From: Actinomycetes bacterium
GTDB taxonomy: Bacteria; Actinomycetota; Aquicultoria; CAJVYJ01
Direction of reading: 5' to 3'
Length of the DNA stretch: 17,099 nucleotides
Assembly (NCBI GenBank): GCA_030597945.1
Contig: JAUVQW010000008.1
Coordinates: forward strand, 1-17,099
Shown here piece after piece: positions 1 through 6,631 of the stretch. Numbering within the stretch: position 1 is the stretch's first letter; each line of letters begins with the position of its first letter. The notes under the pieces were generated by a model. That model worked only from the letters and a program-made list of their open reading frames with translations, was not told the origin of the DNA and made no database searches. The position numbers and the translations under genes were made by a program.

Positions 1-6
1 ATGACT

Positions 7-40
7 CTCTTAGATGTTCTCTGGTGAGCCGTGAAGGATA
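7..40. repeat. Direct repeat of tRNA-Lys 3' end plus flank
   Basis: This stretch nearly repeats 345-377. About 22 bp from the tRNA 3' end are identical, and similarity continues outside the tRNA into the flanking CTTAGA segment with about three mismatches over 33 bp. Both copies have the same orientation. A duplicated tRNA 3' end downstream of an intact tRNA is the layout left by site-specific integration, but the 320 bp between the copies holds no integrase or other gene. A scar of a lost element or a local duplication are both possible. Confidence 0.6.
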
Positions 41-73
41 TCCAACCTGTCTACTCGCTCTCCCACCGGGCCC
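22..73 (-). pseudogene. Degenerate tRNA-Lys remnant
   Basis: Read on the minus strand, the segment begins GGGCC and ends ATCCTTCACGGCTCACCA. The last 18 bases are identical to the intact tRNA-Lys at 360-435, and the first five also match. It is only 52 nt long. The D-arm and anticodon arm are missing or unrecognisable, and the T-loop is altered (GGTTGGATATCC in place of GGTTCGAATCC). It cannot fold as a normal tRNA. It may be a decayed tandem copy, or only a 3'-end repeat with a chance GGGCC in front. Confidence 0.4.
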
Positions 74-114
74 CTCCTTAAAAGACAAAGGGCCTCCCGA
101 GCGTGGCTCGTTCC

Positions 115-155
115 TTAAAAGGCAAACTCACGTTTACCTTTTAATATTTTTCTTT
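115..155 (+). terminator. Possible rho-independent terminator (plus strand)
   Basis: Bases 115-127 and 132-144 are inverted repeats of 13 bp with one mismatch and a 4-base TCAC loop. On the plus strand the stem is followed by TATTTTTCTTT. That arrangement would end a plus-strand transcript entering from beyond the left edge. The stem base is AT-rich and no plus-strand gene is visible here, so the call is tentative. Confidence 0.35.
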
Positions 156-169
156 CCTTGAGTTAGATT

Positions 170-192
170 ACGGGGAAAAGTATTTTCCCCGT
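170..192. repeat. Perfect 10-bp hairpin
   Basis: ACGGGGAAAA (170-179) and TTTTCCCCGT (183-192) are perfect inverted repeats around a 3-base GTA loop. Neither strand has a T-run directly after the stem, so it is not a standard terminator. It lies downstream of tRNA-Lys among other palindromes; its role is unknown. Confidence 0.6.
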
Positions 193-238
193 AAAATATA
201 GCCCCTTTTAAGGTTCGAACCTTCATAAGAAACAGATC

Positions 239-360
239 AGAGAATCTCTAAGGGGAAAGATACAAGGAAGCTAAGGAGTTTCAAGTGGAGCGTACGAGAA
301 GTACGTGACACGTAAAAACTCCGAAAGATGACGCCGTAGATACCCCCTTAGAGTTTCTCT
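239..360. repeat. Nested palindromic element beside tRNA-Lys
   Basis: The outer arms, 239-255 and 344-360, are 17-bp inverted repeats matching at 16 positions. Inside lies a second pair, GGAGTTT (275-281) and AAACTCC (316-322), and inside that CGTAC (291-295)/GTACG (301-305) around a GAGAA loop. The whole 122 bp could fold into one long branched stem on either strand. Its right end abuts the tRNA CCA end. No ORF is inside. It may be a small non-autonomous repeat element, or the folded 3' trailer of the tRNA transcript. I do not recognise it as a named family. Confidence 0.55.
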
Positions 361-435
361 GGTGAGCCGTGAAGGATTCGAACCTTCGACACCCGGATTA
401 AAAGTCCGGTGCTCTGCCAACTGAGCTAACGGCCC
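360..435 (-). tRNA. tRNA-Lys (anticodon TTT)
   Basis: A complete 76-nt cloverleaf can be read on the minus strand. The 7-bp acceptor stem starts GGGCCGT and its partner strand is ACGGCTC. The D-arm contains AGCTCAGTTGGCAGAGC. The anticodon stem is CCGGA/TCCGG with loop CTTTTAA, giving anticodon TTT. The T-arm is GAAGG-TTCGAAT-CCTTC. The CCA end is encoded in the gene. A strong sigma-70-type promoter lies upstream at 473-501. Parts of its 3' end recur at 22-40, and part of the T-arm (TTCGAACCTTC) recurs at 215-225. Confidence 0.97.
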
Positions 436-472
436 TCATACCACTTAATTAAACGAGCAAACAAACTAGGAA

Positions 473-501
473 ATAGTACTATACCCAAAAAATTGTGTCA
501 A
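473..501 (-). promoter_or_regulatory. Sigma-70-type promoter of tRNA-Lys
   Basis: On the minus strand there is a consensus -35 TTGACA (496-501), a 17-bp spacer, and a -10 TACTAT (473-478). Transcription would start near 466 and enter the tRNA about 30 nt later. It lies just after the galT stop, so the tRNA is likely transcribed independently of the operon upstream. Confidence 0.75.
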
Positions 502-514
502 TGAAGTAAGTGGT

Positions 515-1423
515 TTACTTTGTCCTTAGATAATCGGCCGCATCTTCCGGTTTAACAACATTTATCATAATACCCGTTCCCATCTCAAACCCGGCAGCAA
601 CCGAGAGTTTCGGTAATATCTCAATATGCCAATGAAAATCTCCCTGGCCCGCGGGACGAGTATGTATCCAGTAGTTAAATGGAGGGTCGTTTAACTTTAC
701 TTTCAACTTTTCCAATACGCTCTGTAAAATCTCTGAACACGACATTATCGTCTCGTCATTTGATAGTTCAAATGCCCCTAAATGATCTTTCGGGAGTATC
801 CATGTCTCAAAAGGAACTCTAGATGCATAGGGACAAAAAGCGATAAACCTTTCATTTTCAGCAACCACCCTTATTTTTGCAGTTTGCTCATGAGTGATCA
901 GATCACAAAAGACACAATCGCCGTTTTCTTTTATGTGTCCATCAAAGGAATCGTACTCCAGTTTTATCTCAGTTGGGATCATCGGCATCGCAAATAGCTG
1001 AGAATGAGAGTGCTCAAGCGATGCTCCCGCTTCCCGCCCGTGATTAACAATGACAAGGGTTGATTTTATATTAGGGTCATCACTCATGGCCAAGTACCGT
1101 TTTCGGTACAATGATAAAATTAAATCTATTTGCTCAACGCTGAGTTCACCGAGTCCGGTTGAATGTTCAGGGGTATGGATGATGACTTCGTGATGACCAT
1201 CAGCTGCTTTTAAGCCGTAAAAAGATTCTTCAATAAGATCGCCATCTTGGCCAAAAGCAGGGTACTTATTTGGTACGGCCCTTACCCGCCATCCATCTTC
1301 ATCGGATTTTGAGCCGTTTAGGCGAATAGAATCGATCTCGGGTGGGGTCAATATCTCATGGCCTTCACAAAAAGGGCAGCTCTTTTCTTTCGTAACAGTG
1401 CTTACCCTCTGTATAGACATCAT
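515..1423 (-). CDS. galT: Galactose-1-phosphate uridylyltransferase, N-terminus cut by a stop
   Basis: Enzyme of the Leloir pathway that swaps UMP between UDP-glucose and galactose-1-phosphate; cytoplasmic. The 302 residues from the first ATG after the stop hold CPFC (16-19, zinc ligands), the HSH active-site triad (138-140, with H140 the likely nucleophile that carries UMP), a second CxxC (170-173) and HWH (264-266), all expected for the family. Conserved sequence continues upstream in the same frame to an ATG at 1498, but TAA at 1433-1435 interrupts it. No good Shine-Dalgarno precedes the ATG at 1423. The product may therefore be a truncated protein from re-initiation, or the gene may be a recent pseudogene. 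The related HIT-fold ADP-sugar phosphorylases are an alternative family assignment. It follows a small membrane-protein gene and ends the operon. Confidence 0.75.
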   Translation of the reverse strand: MMSIQRVSTVTKEKSCPFCEGHEILTPPEIDSIRLNGSKSDEDGWRVRAVPNKYPAFGQDGDLIEESFYGLKAADGHHEVIIHTPEHSTGLGELSVEQIDLILSLYRKRYLAMSDDPNIKSTLVIVNHGREAGASLEHSHSQLFAMPMIPTEIKLEYDSFDGHIKENGDCVFCDLITHEQTAKIRVVAENERFIAFCPYASRVPFETWILPKDHLGAFELSNDETIMSCSEILQSVLEKLKVKLNDPPFNYWIHTRPAGQGDFHWHIEILPKLSVAAGFEMGTGIMINVVKPEDAADYLRTK

Positions 1424-1498
1424 GTCGGGCCTTTAAGCCCTATTAGTCGCAATAATTACCCAGCGACCGGAAATTATATCTTGTCGAAGTTCAGGCAT
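1424..1498 (-). other. Original galT N-terminus with in-frame TAA
   Basis: In frame with galT, this reads MPELRQDIISGRWVIIATNRA, stop, RPD and then the ATG at 1423. The segment matches the conserved start of GalT proteins, in which GRWVI..T.RA[K]RP contributes arginines that contact the nucleotide sugar. The stop sits exactly where family members usually have lysine, so one base change from AAA would explain it. The ATG at 1498 lies 3 nt after the stop of the preceding small gene, the spacing expected of a translationally coupled pair. Confidence 0.8.
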
Positions 1499-1501
1499 AA
1501 A

Positions 1502-1693
1502 CTATCTGCTAAGAATAAAACCGGCGATCTGTACCACCACTAGCACTCCCAGTAGCGTTAATGCTCTAAAGGTAGCAACGGTAAACAGTTTATCTGTTTT
1601 CCTGCTAGCGTAATAAAGATAACCACCGCCGACAACAAACAAGCCAAGCGTAGTAAAGAGTCCTATTGCCTTAAGCGCTTCACTCTTACCCAT
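1502..1693 (-). CDS. Small two-helix membrane protein of unknown function
   Basis: A 63-residue protein I do not recognise. It has a short N-terminal MGKSEALK segment, then a hydrophobic stretch at about residues 9-29, a polar linker (SRKTDKL), a second hydrophobic stretch at about 42-61, and ends in SR. It therefore looks like a helical hairpin in the cytoplasmic membrane with no signal peptide or catalytic motif. The start is well supported: AGGAGGAGT precedes the ATG. It follows purH by 54 bp and ends 3 bp before the original galT start, so it is probably co-transcribed with both. Whether it relates to purine or galactose metabolism cannot be judged from sequence. Confidence 0.75.
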   Translation of the reverse strand: MGKSEALKAIGLFTTLGLFVVGGGYLYYASRKTDKLFTVATFRALTLLGVLVVVQIAGFILSR

Positions 1694-1747
1694 TTACTCC
1701 TCCTACTCATCTTCGATTATGTTAGCAGATTAATGCGTTATATTCGA

Positions 1748-3337
1748 CTAGTGCCTAAAGTGACGCATTCCGGTGAAGACCATGGCAATCCCCGCTTCAT
1801 CGGCTGCCTCAATAACTTCATCGTCTCTTATAGACCCGCCCGGTTGTATAATGGCCTTAATGTTGGCCGCCTTTGCGGCTTCGAGCGCATCTTTAAAAGG
1901 GAAAAAAGCATCCGAAGCTAGTACCGCCCCTTTGCACTTATCCGGTCCACCAGCTTTCTTGATCGATAGCTCTGAAGAGTCTACTCTGCTCATCTGACCT
2001 GCCCCTATTCCTATTGTTGCCAGATTTTTAACCAACACAATGGCGTTTGACTTTACATGTTTCGCCACCCGCCACGCAAAAAGCAGATCTTCCCACTGTT
2101 CATCTGAGGGCTCCAATTTAGTTACGACTTTCATTTCTTCTCTATTGTCACCGTGAGGATCCATGTCTTGGATCAACAATCCTCCATCGACTCTTTTAAT
2201 ATCTTTTATGCTGGAATGATCCGGTCGTTCCTCGCCTGCTGTAAGAATACGAAGATTCTTCTTAGTCGTTAGCACCTCCAGTGCTTCCTCTAGAAAACCG
2301 GGTGCGATCACCGCTTCGGAGAAATTTTCTATTATCTTTTCAGCTAATGCCTTGTCGACGATCCTGTTAAACGATAAAACACTTCCAAAAGCCGAAACCG
2401 GATCACAGTTCCAGGCTCTTTCAAAAGCGTCGATACAATTGTCAGCTACGGCAACGCCGCTCGGATTGTTATGTTTTATTACAACCGATGCCGGCACCAT
2501 AAACTCTCCAATGATCCTCCATGCGGCTTCCAGATCTAATATATTATTATAAGAAAGTTCCGGGCCGTGAAGTTGCTGCATAGAAGCGAGCATGCCAGGC
2601 ATTACTATCTCATCGCGGTAGTAAGCAGCCTTTTGATGAGGATTCTCGCCGTACCTAAGATCCTGGACCTTTTCGAAGACAAGCTTGATCATCGGCGGGT
2701 ATTCGTGATCGTCCTCCATATACTCATATATCGCCTCGTCGTAAGCGGCCGTATGTTCAAACGCGTCCTTGGCCAGATCTTTTCGTGTCTCGAGCTTTAG
2801 CGATCCATCATTTTGATCCATTTCTTCAAGTATCTCCACATAGCGGCTGGGGCTGACAATAACTGCTACGCCATAAAAGTTCTTTGCCGCTGACCTTATC
2901 ATCGATGGTCCGCCAATATCGATATTTTCTATCGCTTCATCCATGGTCACGCCTTCTTTTTTGACGGTCTCTTGAAAAGGATAGAGATTGACGACCACCA
3001 TATCGATTGGCACTATCCCATGCTCATCGATCTGCTTTAGATGAGAATCTTTTCTTCTGTCCGCGAGTAATCCGCCGTGTATAGCCGGATGAAGCGTCTT
3101 TACTCTTCCTTCAAGCATTTCCGGAAATTTAGTGACATCACTTACAGATGTTACAGGGACCCCGGCGCCCTCCAGATAAGCCGCCGTTCCCCCCGTAGAA
3201 AGGATCTCGACTCCGTGCTTCTTTAATCCTTGACCAAGACGATCAAGGCCGTTTTTGTCGGATACACTAATAAGTGCCCTTCTTATCTTAACGTCCTTTA
3301 TTTCTTTTAGATTTTCAGTTGAACTTCCAAGGCCCAC
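1748..3337 (-). CDS. purH: Bifunctional AICAR transformylase / IMP cyclohydrolase
   Basis: Catalyses the last two steps to IMP: formylation of AICAR with 10-formyl-THF, then ring closure. The N-terminal IMP cyclohydrolase domain shows RRALISVSDK, STGGTA and KTLHPAIHGG (about residues 80-89). The C-terminal transformylase domain shows RYGENPHQ (about 228-235), the catalytic KH in KHNNPSG (288-289) and a terminal RHFRH. The cysteine usual in KHxNPCG is serine here. I chose the GTG at 3337 because a full AGGAGG (3345-3350) lies 7 nt upstream. An in-frame ATG at 3370 would add an unconserved 11-residue hydrophobic leader and would place that AGGAGG inside the gene. The protein is 529 residues, near the family norm. 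It follows purN by 42 bp and is the last purine gene of the operon. Confidence 0.97.
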   Translation of the reverse strand: MGLGSSTENLKEIKDVKIRRALISVSDKNGLDRLGQGLKKHGVEILSTGGTAAYLEGAGVPVTSVSDVTKFPEMLEGRVKTLHPAIHGGLLADRRKDSHLKQIDEHGIVPIDMVVVNLYPFQETVKKEGVTMDEAIENIDIGGPSMIRSAAKNFYGVAVIVSPSRYVEILEEMDQNDGSLKLETRKDLAKDAFEHTAAYDEAIYEYMEDDHEYPPMIKLVFEKVQDLRYGENPHQKAAYYRDEIVMPGMLASMQQLHGPELSYNNILDLEAAWRIIGEFMVPASVVIKHNNPSGVAVADNCIDAFERAWNCDPVSAFGSVLSFNRIVDKALAEKIIENFSEAVIAPGFLEEALEVLTTKKNLRILTAGEERPDHSSIKDIKRVDGGLLIQDMDPHGDNREEMKVVTKLEPSDEQWEDLLFAWRVAKHVKSNAIVLVKNLATIGIGAGQMSRVDSSELSIKKAGGPDKCKGAVLASDAFFPFKDALEAAKAANIKAIIQPGGSIRDDEVIEAADEAGIAMVFTGMRHFRH

Positions 3338-3350
3338 GCTGTTCCCTCCT
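3335..3350 (-). promoter_or_regulatory. RBS fixing the purH GTG start
   Basis: AGGAGG on the minus strand (3345-3350) is a full match to the anti-Shine-Dalgarno. It is followed by a 7-nt spacer and GTG (3335-3337). This decides the start against the in-frame ATG at 3370. Confidence 0.8.
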
Positions 3351-3379
3351 AATAAGAATAATATTGTCAAATAAAATAT

Positions 3380-4027
3380 CTAAAATGTGATCTTTAGTCC
3401 TTTTTGCTCAGAATTTCTTCCTAAGATACTTACCTTTCTTCCATCGCGCCGTATACGGCCCTCGACCAGGAGATGTATGGCTCTTGGAAGCAACTCATGT
3501 TCCGTCTTATGAACTCTTTTGGCAAGCTCCTCCTCCGAGTCGTTCTGATGAACAGGAACAAAATCCTGTAATATTATCGGACCCGTATCGAAAGTCTTGT
3601 CAGCGAAATGAACAGTTACCCCTGTTATACGTACCCCGTAATCCAATGCGTCCTTTATCCCATTATCCCCGGGAAAAGATGGAAGCAATGCCGGATGAAG
3701 GTTTATTACCCGATTTGGATATGCTGATAAAACCTCGCTACCGATTAGTAGCATAAAACCGGCCAATACTACCAGGTCCACTTGGTTATCTTGTAATTCC
3801 TTCAGTATAGCTAAATTAAACTCTTCAGCGTTTTTATGATCTTTTCGCACAACAGCGACGCTGTTAATACCATGATCAGCCGCTCTTCTTAGGCCGTAAG
3901 CATCCCTTTTGCTGCTTATGACAACCGATATCTCCGCATTCAACCGACCGGCTTCTATCCTATCTATTATAGCTTGAAGATTGGAGCCATCTCCGGAAAT
4001 CAATACTCCCAATTTGGCTTTTGGCAT
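3380..4027 (-). CDS. purN: Phosphoribosylglycinamide formyltransferase (GAR transformylase 1)
   Basis: Transfers formyl from 10-formyl-THF to GAR in step 3 of purine synthesis. The 215-residue protein has the phosphate-binding loop near the N-terminus (LISGDGSNLQ, residues 9-18), the catalytic asparagine and histidine in NLHPALLPSFPG (N109, H111) and the catalytic aspartate in FADKTFDTGP (D147). The loop has GDGSN where GSGTN is common, a conservative change. Its ATG overlaps the purM TAA by one base (TAATG), indicating translational coupling. The C-terminal tail after about residue 190 is slightly longer than in many homologues. Confidence 0.96.
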   Translation of the reverse strand: MPKAKLGVLISGDGSNLQAIIDRIEAGRLNAEISVVISSKRDAYGLRRAADHGINSVAVVRKDHKNAEEFNLAILKELQDNQVDLVVLAGFMLLIGSEVLSAYPNRVINLHPALLPSFPGDNGIKDALDYGVRITGVTVHFADKTFDTGPIILQDFVPVHQNDSEEELAKRVHKTEHELLPRAIHLLVEGRIRRDGRKVSILGRNSEQKGLKITF

Positions 4028-5064
4028 TAAAATCTTACTTTCTTGCTTCCCTGTTCAAGTTGACCACAGGCAAACGCCGTCTCTCCAAGCTTACCTAGTA
4101 GTTCCAAAGCTTTAGATTCGTTCGTCTTAGATACTGTTATAATCATGCCGATACCCATATTAAAAGTCCTAAACATCTCATCGTCATCAACGTTTCCATG
4201 TTCCTGGATAAGCTGAAATATCGGAGGAATGCTCCATGATCCCCTATCTATCACTGCGTCTAAAGTGTCCGGAATTATCCTAGAAATATTTTCCATGAGT
4301 CCTCCCCCGGTTATATGAGCGATACCTATGGGCAGATCTTCCTTGATCATCTGCTGTATAATACCAACGTATATTTTAGTCGGTCTTAGCAGTTCTTCAC
4401 CAAGAGTCTTGTCCAGCTTAGAGATCTTTTGGCCTAATTTTTCCTCGTCTTCCGTGTTGAAAAGTTTTCTCACAAATGAAAATCCATTTGAATGCAGACC
4501 GTTAGATGCCAGAGCGATCAGACTATCTCCTTCTTTCGAATTTTGCCCATCAATAATCTTTTCCTTCTCGATTACACCAACTGCGAAACCCGCGAGATCA
4601 TAATCGTCATCCTCCATCACCCCCGGATGCTCAGCTGTCTCGCCACCAATCAGAGCGCAACCAGCTGTGCGGCACCCTTCAGCTATACCTTTGATGATCT
4701 CGGCCACCTTCTTTGGCTTTACCTTTCCAATCGAAAGATAGTCCAAAAAAAAGAGCGGCTCAGCTCCGGTTACGATTAAGTCATTTACGACCATTGCTAC
4801 AAGATCGATGCCGATAGAATTATGAACATCCATGGCCTGAGCGATTTTAAGTTTGGTGCCTACACCGTCGGTTGAAGATACGAGCACTGGTTCCTTGTAC
4901 CTGCTGCTATCGAGACCAAAAAGACCGCTAAAAGCTCCTATGTCACCCATAACGCCACTGCGATTAGTGCTTTTTGCGATATCTCTGATGAGGTCAACTG
5001 TCTTGTTGGCGGCATCGATATCAACACCGGCTTGCTTATAGGTAAAACCTCGATTTGAGTAAAT
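4027..5064 (-). CDS. purM: Phosphoribosylformylglycinamidine cyclo-ligase (AIR synthetase), ATT start
   Basis: Closes the imidazole ring, converting FGAM and ATP to AIR in step 5. The fold is that of the PurM/PurL ATPase superfamily. Visible motifs are TDGVGTKL, GIDLVAM.VNDL, AEPLFFLDY, GGETAEHPG and HITGGGLMEN. The first ATG in frame is at 4950, but 38 codons upstream of it are clearly conserved, including YKQAGVDIDAANKTVDLI, which matches the normal PurM start. Between the upstream stop (5083-5085) and that motif there is no ATG, GTG or TTG. An ATT at 5062-5064 has GGAG 6 nt upstream and gives 345 residues, the usual length. A sequencing error in an ATG is the main alternative. purF ends 46 bp upstream. 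Confidence 0.93.
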   Translation of the reverse strand: MYSNRGFTYKQAGVDIDAANKTVDLIRDIAKSTNRSGVMGDIGAFSGLFGLDSSRYKEPVLVSSTDGVGTKLKIAQAMDVHNSIGIDLVAMVVNDLIVTGAEPLFFLDYLSIGKVKPKKVAEIIKGIAEGCRTAGCALIGGETAEHPGVMEDDDYDLAGFAVGVIEKEKIIDGQNSKEGDSLIALASNGLHSNGFSFVRKLFNTEDEEKLGQKISKLDKTLGEELLRPTKIYVGIIQQMIKEDLPIGIAHITGGGLMENISRIIPDTLDAVIDRGSWSIPPIFQLIQEHGNVDDDEMFRTFNMGIGMIITVSKTNESKALELLGKLGETAFACGQLEQGSKKVRF

Positions 5065-5074
5065 CGTTTTCTCC
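5062..5074 (-). promoter_or_regulatory. RBS and inferred ATT start of purM
   Basis: On the minus strand GGAG (5071-5074) is followed by a 6-nt spacer and ATT (5062-5064), in frame with the conserved PurM N-terminus. The only other near-cognate initiator in this interval with a plausible position is ATC at 5080-5082, and it has no Shine-Dalgarno. Confidence 0.6.
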
Positions 5075-5110
5075 GTTTCGATCTATAAAGCTCAAAAAGA
5101 GCAGTCTTCC

Positions 5111-6631
5111 TTAGACTTTCTCTTTCTCTAAGAGCGTTTTGCTAATCGATAATTCTTTTGTTCGAGGAATCGGATAGCTCCCGTTAAGACAAGCTAGACA
5201 GAAATGGTCTTTCTCTAGGCCCATCGCCTTGATGAGACCATCCAAGCTTAAGTATGACAGACTATCGGCACCGAGAAAACTTCTTATTTCTTCCTCGCTT
5301 TTATTTGAGGCGATAAGCTGATCACTGTTATCGGTATCGATCCCGTAATAGCATGAATAGGTAATAGGGGGAGAACTAATCCTTACGTGCACCTCTTTTG
5401 CGCCGGACTCTTTTAAGACAGAGACTATCTGACGGCAAGTGTTGCCTCTTACTATCGAATCGTCAACTAAAATAATTTTTTTGCCTTTGATGGCTCCCTT
5501 AAGAGGATTAAGTTTCATCTTAACGCCTAGTTGCCTTAGCGTTTGATCAGGTTGGATGAAAGTCCTTCCTACATATCTGTTTTTTATAAGTCCCTCTCCA
5601 TATGGAACTTTCGACTCTTCGGCAAAACCGATCGCCGCCGGCGTTCCAGAATCCGGCATACCGATTACGATATCGGCGTCTACAGACGACTCTCTGGCAA
5701 GTTCGATCCCCATATTCTTTCTGGCACTGTAAAGATTGCAATCGTAGATATAACTATCAGGTCTGGCAAAGTAAATAAATTCAAAAACACACATCGAAGG
5801 TTTTTCGGCCGGGATAACTTGTTTTGAGTTTATCCCATCTTTAGTTATTACCACCATCTCGCCCGGCTCTACATCACGCTCGAAAACAGCCCCCACGATA
5901 TCAAGAGCACAGGTCTCCGATGCGACCACCCACTCATCTCCTATCTTTCCGAGCGATAGGGGCTTTATGCCATAGGGGTCTCTAATGGCAATAAGCCTAT
6001 CTTCAGTCATTATAAGGATCGCATAGGCGCCCTTTAACATCTTCATCGTCTTTTCTACGGCTGGTTCGATATGGGAGTTGGAATACCAGACTATCTTTTC
6101 GGCTACAAGATCGGTGTCACTGGTAGAGGAAAGTTTTCGGCCGCCTCGGACTAACTCGTCTTTCAATTGTTTTGAGTTGATAAGATTACCGTTGTGGACA
6201 AGGGCAAGCGTGCCATGAGAATAAGCCTTGTGAACAGGCTGGGCATTCTCCCAACAGGGCGATCCTGTAGTGGAATACCTTACATGGCCGATTCCTAGAT
6301 CCCCTTGAAGACCCGAAAGTTTTCTCTCATCAAAAACTTGAGGAACTAAGCCCATGTCTTTATAGATAAGAATAGAGCTGCCATCGGCTACGGCGATCCC
6401 AGCGCTTTCTTGGCCGCGATGTTGGAGTGCGTGTAGACCAAAATAGATTATCCTCGATATATCTTTTCCGGGTGCGAATATACCAAAGACTCCACAGGCC
6501 TCTTCAGGTTTATCATCCGTTTCAAAAGATGCATCTGTGTTCTCTATCTCGCCAGCTCGGATGCGATCGCTACCAGTAGTTTTTCGATTTTGCGGGATCA
6601 TTTCGGGAAATCCAATAGACCCATTGACCAT
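5111..6631 (-). CDS. purF: Amidophosphoribosyltransferase (Fe-S type)
   Basis: Commits PRPP and glutamine to 5-phosphoribosylamine, step 1 of the pathway. It is an Ntn-type glutaminase joined to a phosphoribosyltransferase domain. The nucleophile Cys46 follows EEA and starts CGVFG, so a 45-residue propeptide must be removed, longer than the 11 residues in Bacillus subtilis. Glutaminase motifs LQHRGQESAG, RYSTTG and HNGNL follow. The PRPP loop is VDDSIVRGNT (389-398). Cysteines 281, 427, 478 and 481 match the four 4Fe-4S ligands of the Bacillus-type enzyme. The ATG directly follows the purL stop and has GGTGGA as Shine-Dalgarno. Met11 is a possible later start but lacks a clear RBS. 506 residues. 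Confidence 0.97.
   Translation of the reverse strand: MVNGSIGFPEMIPQNRKTTGSDRIRAGEIENTDASFETDDKPEEACGVFGIFAPGKDISRIIYFGLHALQHRGQESAGIAVADGSSILIYKDMGLVPQVFDERKLSGLQGDLGIGHVRYSTTGSPCWENAQPVHKAYSHGTLALVHNGNLINSKQLKDELVRGGRKLSSTSDTDLVAEKIVWYSNSHIEPAVEKTMKMLKGAYAILIMTEDRLIAIRDPYGIKPLSLGKIGDEWVVASETCALDIVGAVFERDVEPGEMVVITKDGINSKQVIPAEKPSMCVFEFIYFARPDSYIYDCNLYSARKNMGIELARESSVDADIVIGMPDSGTPAAIGFAEESKVPYGEGLIKNRYVGRTFIQPDQTLRQLGVKMKLNPLKGAIKGKKIILVDDSIVRGNTCRQIVSVLKESGAKEVHVRISSPPITYSCYYGIDTDNSDQLIASNKSEEEIRSFLGADSLSYLSLDGLIKAMGLEKDHFCLACLNGSYPIPRTKELSISKTLLEKEKV

Noticed and set aside
1433..1435. TAA reassigned to a sense codon
   Set aside because: TAA ends purM and purA at normal lengths, and TAG and TGA also act as stops here.
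3338..3370. purH starting at the ATG at 3370
   Set aside because: It adds an unconserved hydrophobic leader and puts the full AGGAGG inside the gene; the GTG at 3337 is better placed.
4027..4950. purM starting at the ATG at 4950
   Set aside because: It would drop 38 upstream codons that encode the conserved PurM N-terminus (YKQAGVDIDAANKT).
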